Below are positions 12,000-25,169 of a stretch of 64,000 nt of DNA, piece by piece. The position numbers and the translations under genes are program-made. The notes beneath the pieces are model-generated. The model did not search any database and was not told the origin of the DNA. It worked only from the letters and a program-made list of their open reading frames with translations. Origin of the DNA: Omphalotus guepiniiformis (lineage: Eukaryota; Basidiomycota; Agaricomycetes; Agaricales; Omphalotaceae); the NCBI GenBank assembly GCA_028554645.1, contig JAQOOI010000011.1:62001-126000 (forward strand), in the 5' to 3' direction. The stretch's first letter is position 1. Each line of letters begins with the position of its first letter.

Positions 12000-13848
12000 T
12001 TCGAAATGCTGGCATATTTCGCACATCTCACGGACTTGTTGTTTCCATTCATTGTATTGCATTCGTTTTCGTTAGTTCATGTCTCCTCATTTGTAAGATA
12101 GCATTCCAATCACATATGTGCATTCATCCCACCGTGACATCTCAGGATAATCCAGACGTCTCAATGGGGACAAGTACCTTCTCCTGAATCGTGACGTGAT
12201 ATGCTAGGATATGCTGTGTAGCAGCCATGCCAGGGAACCGTGAACGCGAAACCAACTCCGTGTCAGGGACTTCTATTGTCTTTGGAAAACTAGGGCACAC
12301 GACTGCAAACGACCACTCCCATTGGCGGCCAACTGTATCTTGTGAACAATGTGAAGCACCTGATAGTATGCGTCGAAGTGCTTCGACTGCGAAAACTCGA
12401 CATGCTCAACTTGGAAACATGAACGTTATTCCAATGCGACAAATGACCTCAAATGCTGAAACAACCCTATGTACCCCCACGAGATCTTGTAGCTTGGTAA
12501 GGGTTGCCTGCTATTATTCATCACGACGTCTGAGTTCTCCTTGTATGAGGCTATGCTAGTCTATGTCCATATGATGGCGAAGGGCTCGTCTGGCCATGGG
12601 ATGCTTCTAGGGAGACCCTTTACCAATATACACATGTATGTATCTGTAGTACTATTCTTCTCGCACCGCTCTCGCAAGCTAAAAAAATGACATGAAAGAT
12701 CAATCAGTCTTGCACAGGGATTTAGTGCGACTGCGAGACAACTCTAGTGATAGATGGACCGTAAACCAAATCACCGTGACCCAACAACCCTTGCCTCTTT
12801 GATATATTGTATTGAATGCCGGGCCCTACTTGAGCCTATGTACTTACCGCTACAATTCACGGAAATTATTTTCTTCTCACACTCCATCTCACTGCTACAT
12901 TGTAACAACTGCCGTAACTACTACTAACTTTGCTACATACATATTCATTTTGAATTATTCGAGACTGACAGTAAAGGTGTAAAGGAGTGTAAAGGCCGCT
13001 CATACATCACAATCAGAACAGAATTGAGAACCTAGAAGTTTGGGCGCTGCAGCCGAGTCAATAAGTCATCACGGAAATACATACTTACAGATAACTGGAT
13101 GCAATTGTGCCCTATTGTGCCCCAACCCTGCGCGAACTCTGCCCTATTTTGCGGGATGCGCGAATTTCGTAGCCTGTAGGAGGGCAGGCTAGGGCAGGCC
13201 CTGCATGCATAAAAAGACAGCCGACGGAGCACGAACCAGGTTTAACCGTAACCGTATCCACTTCAAGCCCGACGACCTCGCCTAACGTAGATCGTTGTAG
13301 GCCCTTAGTACAAACCCCTCTGTAAATTACGAAATTGTTCGGAAGAATTTTCGCCGTGGCGAACTTCTCGAAGAGCACCCCAGGAGTACCCACATCGTGA
13401 TCCTGTTTCATTTCCATTTCCATTTTCATTCGCAAGGTCAGCTTTGTCTGACAAACTGCAAAGTGTGCATAAGTGTAGGCACGGTCAGGGCACAGCCACC
13501 GTTGAGGTAGCGTGAAGACCGACTGTGACCCCAGATTCCAGGAAATGTGAACTCCTTGTGCTTTGCACATGACGCAAAGTAGTATATCAATCAAAATGAC
13601 ATGTTCTGATATAGCAGGGAAACAGTACACCAAGGCCACTTTTCAGCCCACCCTCCTTGTGCTCGAGGAGAGCGTCCGCCGTCAAAGGAAACCTACGATA
13701 AACATCTGTGGTTCCACGTCGATCACAGGGCAAGAGAAGATCCACGCACACTTAATGAGATCCCCAGTACATCCTGGATCGTCATACTAATATACTATTT
13801 AGACTCTTTGCGATAAGAATCAGCCTTCCAAGTCATCTGTCATGCTTG
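12000..13848. other. No gene recognised (12000-13848)
   Basis: ORFs at 12227-12559 (+) and 13112-13639 (-) lack protein-like features. The latter spans a short tttccatttccatttcc microsatellite. Treated as intergenic. Confidence 0.4.
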
Positions 13849-14943
13849 CTATTCTTCCGCAGCTTGATGAGTCGGACTGCGGGGTAACAGCCTTGACCTG
13901 ATAGAAGGGTCCGCGGGTGACGTCAGAGGCAAGACAGAAACGAGGCCAGTGCCCTTGTCCTTGCATTGTTTAGAGGGATTGAGGTGATTGCACTCTAGGC
14001 AAACGTATTCTGCTCGAGTACTGGGAGGAGAGCTAAAGAGAATCACTTGTATCCTCTCACACACTATCTTTGGCGAACCCATCGTGCGAGACAGTTTTCG
14101 CAGATCATGGCATATCGCGATGAATACTCTTCGACGAGTAAGTCCAGCATCGGCGAGTTTATCGACCGTTTCTGAGATTTCGTTACTCTGATGCTCGCTT
14201 GTACTCGAGGTTGAAAGGGACAGTTGTTGCTTCAGCGTCGGTGTTAGTGCCCGGTGCTGAGGACTGCCGTTACTCGAGGGCAATTGACGCCGAGGGGTAG
14301 CTGGTGCTACTTGAAGGAGATGACTCGTCGTATCGTTGCATGAGATCACGAATAATAGGCCTTCTTCTAAACCTCTTCATTGTTGCCGAAGCAGCTATTG
14401 AAGACTTCGTTCTAGCACAAAAAAAATCGTACAACGACGCGACAGTATCCGATCTGCAAATACTCACCCTCATCGTTACCTTTCCACTATTCCACATATG
14501 CGGCGAACAAAAAGGATGCTAAATGTTCAAATTACATGAGACGAATGACTTCGAATTGACGCATATAACCACTAGTACTAACCAGATCGGAACAAAAAGC
14601 ACTGGTACACCTCTCGCTGCCTTCTGCGGACCACCCGCTGCATGATAACGACTGAACGCTGGAAGAATATCGGTATACCACGGTCCACAAGGTGACATAT
14701 ACCATCCATGCCCAACACGTAGATCGTCGCCAACGGTGTCGCCCATCGCTCTCGAAGGCGGATCCCTGATAATCTATCTTGGCGTTTATGAATATCAGCA
14801 GCCAGCATGGACAGAATCGTATCGTCGTAGTCGTCAGATGAATCCTTTCTCTCTTCGACAAATTCCTTCAGCCAGGAGCTCTTCCGACTTGATTCTTGAA
14901 AGTCTTCCCGCCCTTTGTATAGTAGTCTAAACAATAGAGACAT
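13849..14943 (-). pseudogene. Lunapark-like (ER junction protein) gene, frame-broken
   Basis: Lunapark proteins stabilise three-way junctions of the ER. They have an N-terminal coiled region, two membrane segments and a C-terminal zinc ribbon. Landmarks occur here in the right order but in different frames: DYDDTILSMLAADIHKRQ and SGIRLRERWATPLATIYVLG; WMVYVTLW in a second frame; QKAARGVPVLFVPIW in a third; RDLMQRYDESSP (the conserved LLQRYDE); ATPRRQLPSSNG...LTPTLKQQLSLS; VDKLADA; the first zinc-ribbon half SSRYAMICENC; and the second half EYVCLECNHLNPS. At least four frame changes are needed, and short introns do not explain those near 14,690-14,720. It is most simply a decayed copy. A functional copy elsewhere in the genome is expected, since the gene is widely conserved. 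Confidence 0.65.
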
Positions 14944-15188
14944 CGTGATGAAATTGGAGTATGTTGGCCAGATTAAAGGAAAAGATAGAATCGTTGGTGC
15001 AGTTTAGGTCGCCACACCGGACCGGTTCCAGACATCACACCAAAGCCCCTTTATCACGGCTGCGGCCTGTGAGTTTTTGGGGGGTAAAAATGTAAATAAG
15101 AAAGTACTCATTTTCAAAAAGAGTTTTCGGATTTCGAAAACTTTTAAGTTTCTTCATTACCAAAAACATACCTAAAAATTGATATTTT

Positions 15189-15634
15189 TGTGAAATTTTT
15201 TATGTCAATGAGTTTATTGTTTGTATTAGGTTTCTTTGTCTACAAAAAGTTCAGAGAAATAAGAAATTTTTGTATCATTTTTAGTTTATTCAATGACTTT
15301 ATGTTTTTGACCCACAAAACCATATTGTCTTTGTGATGCATTTTTGGCCTGTTGAGAACGGTACAAAGGAGTGTGAAGTTTTTAAACCAGGTGTCTGATA
15401 AGCAGATCAGAGTTGCCAAGGGGAGATTACATGCAGCTTAAAAACTTCATGCTTCTTTTATACCATTTTCAGCATCTCAAGTACCCATTAAAGAAATATC
15501 TTGGATATGGAGGCCAAAAACATTAGGTATTTGATAAACCAAAAATGTTACAAAAATTTCTCACCTCTCTAAGCTTTTTGTAGACAAAGAAACTTGATAC
15601 AAACAAAAAATATATTGACATCAAAGATTGCACA
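15189..15634. repeat. Large imperfect inverted repeat (about 200-bp arms, about 43-bp loop)
   Basis: The left arm (15189-15388) matches the reverse complement of the right arm (15432-15634) with many mismatches. The best core is 19 nt: tttctttgtctacaaaaag at 15231-15249 against its exact complement at 15574-15592. Other matched pairs are agaaatttttgta / tacaaaaatttct and gtgaagtttttaa / ttaaaaacttcat. No flanking target duplication was found. It resembles a fold-back or MITE-like element. Confidence 0.6.
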
Positions 15635-18498
15635 GAAAGAATTAGTTTTCACCATGCCTAAGTGTAGAGATTGCTACAGTACTGAATCTGGTGCTAAGCA
15701 ACTGTGACCAATGGGTTAAACAAAGAGATACTAATTATGCCTCTCCAGCTTAGACATCCAATGCAGCACAAAAAGAAGAGGGAAAAAGAAGTCACATGGG
15801 TCAGCTTAAATGTCCAACATGGTAATGTGCAAGAATTAGACTGAGAGAGAGTCTCAAGAAACAACCTCTACTCAATTCTAGGGGGGTTTGTGAAGGTGTG
15901 GCTGGCATTGTCAAAGGTTCTGCACAGCAACTGAACTCAATACTGAGCTAGCAATTGTCTGCAGTCTGCTCTGAACAGAGTATAAGTGACAGGGCAACTC
16001 AAAGACACAGGTTTAAGACAGAGGGCAACTAGTTTCTCAGGGGTTCAGAGGGATGGTTCAGGGCAATAAGCAGAGTGGGCAACTCAATTCAATGGTCCAA
16101 ACAGTGACAGTATCAATCAGAACAGCAGCAGCAACAGTTTCAGCAGGCAGAACAGCACAGACAGAACAGCAGGGACAGCAACAGTTTCAGTATCTCTCTC
16201 AAGGTTTGCCACAAGGGACTTTACAGAAGTTTGCACAACTGGTATATTTCTCTATAACTGAACTCCTAAGAGCCGGGCAATTTTTCTCTAGAAGAAGTTC
16301 TGCTTTGGTAGTGAGCCTAGGCAGTCCTAACTTAAGGAAAAAATTTACAAGTAGGTAGTTCTTATATACAGGTCAGAAATAAATATAGTAAATCTTGAAA
16401 ATGTAAGGAAATCTGAGCAGAGTAAATAGAGTAGATAACAGAAAGACTAATTGAGCAGGGATTGGTGTCTTTTTAGGTATTTTTGTAGGTATTTTTCAGT
16501 TAGATACTGTCATGTATAGGTCTCTTGAGTATAAAAATTGTTATAAAAATCACTTTGTCTATATAGTGGCTTGGCAATCAAGTCCAGGGTATTTAACAAG
16601 GGTGTACAGCACGCAATATCAGTCCAGAATGGTGCCATATGACAACATCTTTGTGATTTTGAAATTTGCAACTCTTTTGATTTTCCTAACTGGGAGCTGC
16701 TGGTGAGGTTCCTAGCATGCCCAGTGGTTATTTCTCTGTCTCAGAGGTCATCTAGACCCTAATCCGTTGTTACTATAATCCACAAGCTGTACAGTAGCAC
16801 ATGTGTTTATCTGGCCAGATCTTGCATCTGATTTGTCTCCAGGAGGTACTTCTCCTTTTAGCTGGTTCTAGCACCAAGCTATGGGCAGTATTATGTCCCA
16901 ATAATTGTTTATTCTTCCCTATTTGGGTGTCTGGGCTCAGGGTATCACTCAGTTAGACATTACATTTCAGAGAGATACTCCAGAAATAACATCTAGCTCC
17001 ATGGTAGGAGGGCTCGAGTATCTAGCTCCATTCTTCAGAAATGACTTAGAGGATCTTTCCTCCTCAGCCAACAGACTAAGGTGGTTCACAAGTTGTAACA
17101 CCATCCTAAGCATAGTACCAAATGTACAACATATTTCTCTGGTCAGAACAATACAAGATTGTCTGCACTCTTAGCATTCAGTCTTACAGCCAACCTGAGT
17201 TAGCAAGACCAGCTAGAGTTAGATAGTCCAGTGGACTTAGATGTTTCTCAGATTGAATTGTAACTTTCATCATTTCCTTGGATTACAATCAAACAACACT
17301 CATGAGAGTCTCTAGTTTTTAGAGGGTGGGTCTGACCAACTCAACTTAGCATGGAACATTGGTCCTCCAATACAAAGTGAGAGGCAAAACTAGTATCTCT
17401 CTCCATGATCTCACTGGTCACAGTTGCTAAATATCATATCATGTACTGTAGCTAACTCTACACTCATGCTTGAGTATCTAAGTGTGTTTTCATGTTTCAA
17501 CTAGCAGTCTGGGTGAACTCTAGTCCTCATTGTTCAGTTTTCAATGTTTGAACAACCAAAATAGTTCTCAGTCTGCATGATTTCAAGTCTAGACTGTTTT
17601 TAGTCATGACAGCGTGCTCGCAGTTGATGTGATAGGTGTAGAGTCTGCAATGTAACTAGTTTTGATTAATCCTCTCAGTGAAGCCTGAGGCCTGAGATAT
17701 GAACTGCAATTGAACCAGATTATATAATGAAAAACAAAATGAATGCAACAGCTTTCAATAAACATACTCATACAATGAGTACATCCCCCAAACATGCCCC
17801 AATATGCAACACCTTCTCCCACCCAGTGCGACTCATTGTATGCCCTGTCCTCATCTTCCACAGCTTTATTGTTGTTGTTCAAGTTGTATGCGTCATTTAC
17901 CAATCTATATACAACATCTAAAGGGAGGTATTGTCAATAGACCAATTCTCCAGATCCACTGTAACAATGTATGGCCTGCATAGACATGAAAGGTGGCTGA
18001 GTGTGGATGTCTGTTGAGGTGTGGTAGTGTTAGTGCATAGGAAGGAGAGGGGGGGTGTACTGCCTAGGTCTATTCAATGTCAAATTGTCCAGAACAATAA
18101 TAAGGGATGCACAACAGTTTTAGACATTGCACTGTAGAGATTCTTCCTAGACAGACCCTGTTGGGTCTGCACAGGACAAGAAAGATAGTCATTCTGCCCT
18201 GTAAAGGTTCTACTGGATGGAGCATACATTCAATAGTCTGCCAGCCAGTAAGTATACTCACCACATGATGTAGACATAATCAAATACTTACTATAAGCCA
18301 GCGAAAGCTCACTGTATCATCATTGCAATTCAGATCCAACCGTAAGATAAGCATCATGCAATTTGTGAGATGATCAACATATACTTATAGTAGTATTATA
18401 ATTGGTATATCAAGGCTCAATGACAATTAAATTTTTTACTCCTTCATAAGAACATAGAAACTAGGACATTGCACAGTAAACACCTAAAGAAGCTAAAA

Positions 18499-18658
18499 CT
18501 GGTTGAACAGTTTAGAAATCAAAATACATTCAGTTATGGATCATGAACTGGTTGAACAGCATAGAGATCACAGAATACATTTCACGTTAATAGATAATGA
18601 AACCTGGTTGAATAGGTGCGAAATTGAAAGATACAGCCATGCAAAACTGGTTGAACAG
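18499..18658. repeat. Four spaced copies of ctggttgaacag
   Basis: Copies lie at 18499-18510, 18548-18559, 18604-18615 (one change) and 18647-18658. They sit just beyond the 3' end of the minus-strand NACHT-WD40 gene and carry similar flanking words (cagtttaga, aatacatt). The same 12-mer occurs twice behind the second NACHT-WD40 gene. Confidence 0.75.
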
Positions 18659-18683
18659 TTTAGACTTGAGTCTGGTTTACATC

Positions 18684-21508
18684 CTAAATTGTAAAACTGG
18701 GAGTGTGAAGGTATGCTGAAGACATATCCAAGATTGTCACATTTCCTGACTCATGGCCAAAGCAAACTTTGTGGCCATGTTGCTCCATTGCATAAATGTC
18801 TCGATACTGTGGGAGGATCCAGAGTACATGGGAACAACCAGCTGAACCAGAGGCAAAAAGATGTAAGCCCTGGTATTCATTAACACAATTATATAAAATG
18901 CCTGGAAAGTCTGATTGTCACAACTGTAAGATTAGATTTTAATAGCATAGAGATGATAGACATACTGGGTTCAATGAGGCCAGTCAAAGCATTCCAAACA
19001 ATTGTCTGGAGATCAATACTTCTTGAAATAACATGCAAGCCATCTGGAGAAAAGGCAACAGAGGTCACTGCTCCTGAATGGCCACTAAGAACCTGCTTTG
19101 TCTGACCAGTGGCTGTGTTCCAGATTCTGACATCCTTGTCCCATGATCCAGACACCACATGCAAGCCATCTAGAGAAAAGGCAACAGAGGTCACCTCATC
19201 TGAATGGCCACTAAGAACCTGCTCTGTCTGACCAGTGGCTGTGTTCCAGATCCTGACATTATTGTCCCATGAGCCAGACACCACATGCAAGCCATCTGGA
19301 GAAAAGGCAACAGAGTTCACCCGATGTGAATGGCCACTAAGGACCTGCTCTGTCTGACCAGTGGCTGTGTTCCAGATTCTGACACCCTCCTTGTCCCATG
19401 ATCCAGACACCACATGCAAGCCATCTGGAGAAAAGGCAACAGAGTTCACCCGATGTGAATGGCCACTAAGGACCTGCTCTGTCTGACCAGTGACTGTGTT
19501 CCAGATTCTGACATCCTTGTCCCATGAGCCAGACACCACATGCAAGCCATCTGGAGAAAAGGCAACAGAGGTCACCTGATCTGAATGGCCGCTAAGGACC
19601 TGCTCTGTCTGACCAGTGGCTGTGTTCCAGATTCTGATATTCTTGTCTAATGAACCAGACACCATATGCAAGCCATCTGGAGAAAAGGCAACAGAGGTCA
19701 CTTGGTCTGAATGGCCACTAAGGACCTGCTCTGTCTGACCAGTGGCTGTGTTCCAGATTCTGACATTGTCCAATGAGCCAGATACCACATGCAAGCCATC
19801 TGGAGAATATGCAACACATTTGACCTGCCATAAGTGGTGTAAGATTTGTTCACATGCTCCCCATGAGTCTTGAAGGCCACAGACAACTCTTGGCAATGTG
19901 GCAGTGATATACTGTTTCTTGTACCTGTTGATAATACTTTGAGTGGGCAACCAGACCAGTGGTGAACTATAGATCATTGTAGGATATCTTGCCACACAAT
20001 CAAGACTCTGAAGAATAAATGCCCTTCCTTCTGCCAACCACTGTGAAACCTCCTGTTTATGTGATAGGCTTTCATTATTCTGCCATTTATTATTATTAGC
20101 TCAAATTTATTAATATTTTTCAATATTGTACTTACCCTTACAGAGTGAAGCACTTTTAGCATACCTGGAGCTGCCACTCCTAGCTCATTGAGAAGGCTGA
20201 GATGCTCCACCCACTTCAGTAAATGAATGGAAAGAAAGCATCTCAAAGTATGCATATGGTTACTATTAATGAATGTTCTAGCTTGGATCCAGTGTGCTGC
20301 CCAGTACTTGCAGCAGTATTCCAGTGCAGGATGTTCCATCTGGATATACCAATCTACAGCTGTATCTGGGATTGTGCTTCTTGGTGTTTCTGTCTGTATC
20401 TGACACACATTCTTTTGCAGATGTGCAATCAGGTAGTTCAGACAGTATAGTGAAAGGGATGCATGACAAAGTGGAGTATTCAGATAATACCCATGTACAT
20501 GGCTTGGCTTCACCTATTTCCAGCCAGTGTAGCCAACCTCTGAATGTCATTTCCTACATGGAAATAATGATAATTGAAGATAGGCCTGAGATGAAAGACA
20601 AGGTACTTCATTATGTCTTCTTGGACAATCCTATGCTCAACATCTTGTAGCCTGAAGTACTGCCTACTGGTTGACTGGGTGACGGCTCTCTGAATAGCTG
20701 GTTCAGGCCTACTAGAGATGAAGATTTTGACAGGAAGCTGGGGTGCATTCTCCATGAGGAGAGATAGAACAATAGATGTGGCTGAGGTATCACTGCACTC
20801 ATCCAAGGCATCAATCACAATAACCTTATTGTGAGGAAAATCTGCCTCAGTAAGTGGCTGCCTAAGAAGCACCTTGAACTGATAAGATGGTGAATATCCA
20901 GCAATGCCATTTTCAGCAGTCAGCACTTCTATAAGCTTGCTGAGATAGGCAGGATGAAGCTTTGCCAGAGATTCAGCAATGGTGGGAATGATATTCCTCA
21001 CATTACTTCTGACATCAGATGATTTGGAGCAGAAGTAACTTGCTGCAAGCAGATTGCATGCATCTAGCTGCTCACAGAAGCTCTGTGCAATGGTGGATTT
21101 TCCAATTCCAGCAATGCCACTCAGCCAGAAGACCCTTGAGCTATATTCATCAAGGGCCCAACTATTCAGTAAGGCAAGAACATCTGTGCGAGTGCCCTGC
21201 AGACAAGCAGAATGATTTTCTGCCTTGAATGAAGCACCTGTGACAGGATGCAATTGCTGTTGTACATCTACACAAAAAATATTAGTTACATTTACTGACC
21301 AGAACTCATTTATTTACTTACACTGAAGCATCTCAGATCTGCTCCTTGGCATGGAATTGTTAATGGTGAAATTACCACCACTAATGCTGAAATTATGAGC
21401 ATTGGTGAACATATGAGCTCCAGCAGAAGCTTGGCCTGGTGGAGCAGAAGTGTGATGGGAACTTTGTTCAGGAGGTGAAGATTCACCCCAGTTTAGATGG
21501 GAGCTCAT
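18684..21508 (-). pseudogene. NACHT-WD40 (NLR-like) gene, copy 1, internally deleted
   Basis: Fungal NLR-like gene: an N-terminal segment with MFTNAHNFSISGGNFT (exon 21508-about 21323), a NACHT domain (Walker A GIAGIGKST, Walker B VIVIDALDEC, FISSRPEP), a helical middle (CPALEYC-like EHPALEYCCKYWAAHW...LLNELGVAAPGM) and seven WD40 repeats (18,990-19,830). Such proteins are linked to non-self recognition in fungi. Compared with copy 2, about 375 bp are missing after LATLAG. The deletion puts a TGA at 20510-20512 and shifts the frame between NACHT and the middle region. After the WD40 exon the reading ends at 18889, whereas the paralogous last exon (GCSHVLWILPQYRD...HGHKVCFGH, stop at 18684) lies in another frame. 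If expressed, it could yield a WD40-less NACHT protein. Confidence 0.75.
19040..19830. repeat. WD40-coding tandem repeats, about 126 bp, copy 1
   Basis: Seven units built on SVAFSPDGLHVVSGS and RIWNTATGQTEQVLSGHS. Neighbouring units are nearly identical at DNA level (for example gaccagtggctgtgttccag recurs), the pattern expected from recent unequal exchange or conversion. Confidence 0.85.
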
Positions 21509-24500
21509 TGCAAGTCAATGCTGAAGCAGGATGGTGGCGGTTTGTGGAAGAGAGTGTTGCGTAGATGCTTATCTGATCTTGATCTTGATCCTGATTGACA
21601 AGGTCACGCCATATCGGTCAACCTCTCGTGACTACAAGCCTTGCCAGTTTTACTATTCCTCATCTTCGTCCTAAAAACATCCTATCAGATCCACATACAC
21701 AGGAGCGAAAAATCTACCACAGAACTTGCAGTCTGTTGAGCATAGGTCAAAGCTACAGGTACGAAGGAGCCTCGCCCGGTCCATTGATGGACGGGCATAT
21801 ACCATTTCATTATTCATTAACGGTCAATATTCAATACTTACTATATCATTTCATGGCTATTAGATACACGCCTTCACATCGTACAATACACGTTTTATTT
21901 ACATTGCAAATCATACTGTTACATACGTATACTTATCCTCAGCGGACGATCGGTAGCTAAGTATTCAGATACATATAAATACTTACAGCTACTACCTAGA
22001 CTCTGATTCATGATCACGAATTACTAGTGTCACAGTTCAGGAGAGTGGTGTGACTAGTAACGCCTAACGCCTGTCCTTTTTTCACTCACAACTTCAGCGA
22101 CCGTCGTCAAGAAATCATCGACATCCCCAGGTTAATTCCAAACGGCCCCGAGCCTCTACAAACAAAATCTCCAAGTTCTCAAAGAGATCATTTCGACACG
22201 TTGACGGTCGGTGAAATACTTTGATTCTGACCCATACTTCGTATCAGTCAGCAATTCAGTCAGTCAGCTTGCACGACAACTTTTCCGTTTTACCGATTTT
22301 CCGAAGGGTTCCTCCAACTGCTTAGCGCTTACGCGTACGACTTCAAACAGATATCGTGCCAGTGACATCGGATATCTTTGGCCACAAGACTCAAGTTTTG
22401 GGGGGAAGGTTGGAAGGGGGGCCGTAGGGTTGCTATGTGTCTTCCGGAGCAATCGATTTTTTTCCACCTCCTCATGATTGTGACTTTGTCCGTCTTGAAT
22501 CCACTGGAAGCCGTAAGTCCTGACAATAGTATTTGCGCACTTATCGTATCTCTCCTTGAGCAGCGGAGTTCCCGGGCCTTTGCAGGTAGCTGTATCATGG
22601 CTCCAGGCCGCCGCCATTGACTTTCCCCGGGCCGTCACCTTGCTACGAAATCTAGCGCTGAGAAAGGACGAAGCGCAAGCAGTCGAAGGCCACGAGTCGT
22701 ACCGCCTTGTCGATTCTGCAGGTTGATCGGTAGTGAACGTTTTGTAACGTTTGAACGTTTTAAACTCTCTTACTCATCATCAGACGGGTTCTAAAGTAAG
22801 GGTCATGAAGGTAAGCGCGTCTCTGTCTCAATGCGAGCGAGTCGCTTACACCCACAAGATCTTTTTTCCAGTAGCACTCGTAGCTTCTGCGCGCCTCCAT
22901 GGCGGTATATTACCGATTACCAACACTTTGCATCAACTTTCCCATAGGCAATGCGACTGTGATGCGCCTCATCTCATTTCCCAAGTTTCAAGCTCTAGAC
23001 TTGGCAACGTCATTGCATCCAACTGAACTCTATATGCTGATTTTGTTTATCTCGACACAGGTCTGAGGTCGGACTATCGTATGTCCCGTTCGAATTTCGT
23101 ACAGATATTCCTCATGATATGTATTCTTTCCGATCCGTGATCGACGTTCATCGACGCCACTACCCTCTATGGAGCTCACAAGACCGTACTAATGGGTTAT
23201 CGTGCCTTTATTTCTCACTATATGGAGACACACTCCAACGACTTGTCTTGCGATCTACGGGTTCTTCATTCATCAGAACTGGATTCTTTGTTCAACATCT
23301 TTTCGTATAGATGTCTCACCCACAATCCCGCAGAATCCAGATAGTTCATGAGTATGTACCTGGTACCATCACGGTGAAAGCTTTCCGCGAAAGAGTATAA
23401 ACCTTTCACCCATCAATGCACCACAGCCCCATCATTCATGGTTATCTCAAAACTCGAAACGTTCGCATTATGTATGCTCGGTTGCGCATGCGGTGGAATG
23501 TGCTGGGGGAGGAGGTGGCCCCCTGCAACGACACGAGGCCAATTCGAAGAAATTAGTCTAATTCACCACCGAAACCCGCGGATAGGGTTACGCGTCAATT
23601 GACATATGGGAATCTTTTTGGTGTGAGAAAACCCAAAGGACGATGTTTTCGGCAGTGTTATTGGAAACTCCTTCCCAAGGGCTAGACTTGCGGAAGGTTG
23701 GGTTTCGAGACCACGCGTTGTTCAATTGTTCGATTACGTGCCTGTGAAATTATTCGGCGAGTGTTTTACTGAAAGTAGTATATGTTATATGTTCATAAGG
23801 TGTGTGGTCTTCTACAGCTTTACTCTACAGCTTTTTCCTATTTGAAGGGCCTTCCTCGCTTGTTACCATTCACCGCTATATACTCAGAATCAGATGGGCC
23901 ATTGTGTCTTTTGATTCTTTCAGCTATGCTTTGAAAGTGAATGTGAGGGCAACTGACATTTGTTTTGATAGTTTCCCGTGTTCCATCAACGTAAATTATG
24001 TAGTCGGCTGCAGTTTCATATTGTGTGTGTATGTAACACAAAATCTCACAAATAGGATTTTCTGAGTTCTCGCCACCAATGTGATTACCTGTTCGCAGTC
24101 GCCGAATCCCTGATCCCATTCGTTTTTTATTCACGTATTTCGAAGTCTCGGTAAGTTTCGCCATGCATGCTCACCAGACTACCTTCTTCTGCGGAGCTTG
24201 TCAGAAACGCTGCGAGATGCTGCGAAAAATCATGCTTGTCCCAGCTTCGAGTCAGTCAGTCGTCATATTGTTCGGTGCCGTCTCAGTACGAATTCAGCCT
24301 CCTGTACTTTGTGATCCGGAATTTGTTGCCGTAGGAACGATTCTGCTCAAATCAGTCCAAGTGCCCTTGATGAGATTTATTGTGCGACTCGATCTATCAA
24401 TCTAAAGAAAGCATGACGACTTGCTTTATCAAGCCAAAGTTTATCACATATGTATCTATCTCGAGCGCTGGAGCCAGAAGTGAACTAACGTCGATGGTCT

Positions 24501-25169
24501 CTACCAAAAACCAGTATTTACATAGTAGACGAGCATATCAGAATCAAAACTGCTTGCCTGACAGAACTCCACTGTATCGCTTATGCATTCAAACGCTACG
24601 CAGTGCTTTGCGAAGGCCAGGTTTGTTGGACTGCCTAATTAGGAGGTACATACTCGATACCCCTGAAAACACAGCATCTGCTTATAAACAAATGAGAATT
24701 GCGTCCCTTTTGGGTCGGCATAACCTGCCGAAAAGCTGACGTTTTGTAATTTTTGACGAATTTCAATTTCCCGACCACGCCGGGATAACAATTATAGCAA
24801 TCACGCGTAACGAGCGTTACAGAAGTGACAAACCTGAACATTTTCACTTCCTTCTTGTTTTGGTGAACATCAAAATCGGAGAGCGTGTATTGATGTTACA
24901 TTGGTTTGGTACTTGGTCTCAGATCTGGGGCTTGCCGCTTACCGACAAGTCTTATAACGTCCATGGACGTGCACAGATTTCAGCCCCATCAAAAGAGTAC
25001 CGTTGTTGTCGAGAGACGACTCGTTGTCGTTTCATTTTGTTCAGTAAACGGTAAGTTTTGTCCGACTTAAAGACTCCGTTCCTCATCCAGATCCATCATT
25101 CATTATCTTCTACAGCCATATATAAGGAACGGGTCCTTTGTTTTTCTCATCTTCCTTATAAACTTGGTC
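21509..25169. other. No intact gene recognised (21509-25169)
   Basis: CpG-rich DNA resumes right after the NACHT gene. ORFs are short. A minus-strand frame at 22264-22638 holds TPLLKERYDKCANT, reminiscent of the Mdm35/TRIAP1 twin-CX9C start, but the first Cys and the second pair are not convincing. The right end is the promoter side of the GATA gene. Confidence 0.4.
25119..25125 (+). promoter_or_regulatory. Candidate TATA box of the GATA-factor gene
   Basis: TATATAA lies about 45 bp upstream of the chosen ATG at 25170, a usual spacing for a short fungal 5' leader. Inferred from position and sequence only. Confidence 0.35.

Larger units (their letters stand above)
15080..18683. other. CpG-poor, AT-rich block without intact genes (degenerate repeat DNA)
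   Basis: From about 15,080 the sequence changes: CG dinucleotides become rare and TG/CA and A/T runs abundant. No ORF looks real. A CAG-rich patch near 16,120-16,200 could be a relic of a Gln-rich coding region. The block runs without a clear edge into the 3' flank of the NACHT-WD40 gene. Confidence 0.55.

Noticed and set aside
16053..16358. Gln/Ala-rich ORF of 101 codons
   Set aside because: Low-complexity CAG-type repeats in degenerate CpG-poor DNA. At best a relic.
18499..18658. Spaced 12-mer repeats considered as a CRISPR array
   Set aside because: Eukaryotic context, a repeat of only 12 bp, irregular and partly similar spacers, and no cas genes.
20223..20650. Plus-strand ORFs opposite NACHT copy 1
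   Set aside because: Antisense shadows of the NACHT and middle regions. The same pattern is seen opposite copy 2.
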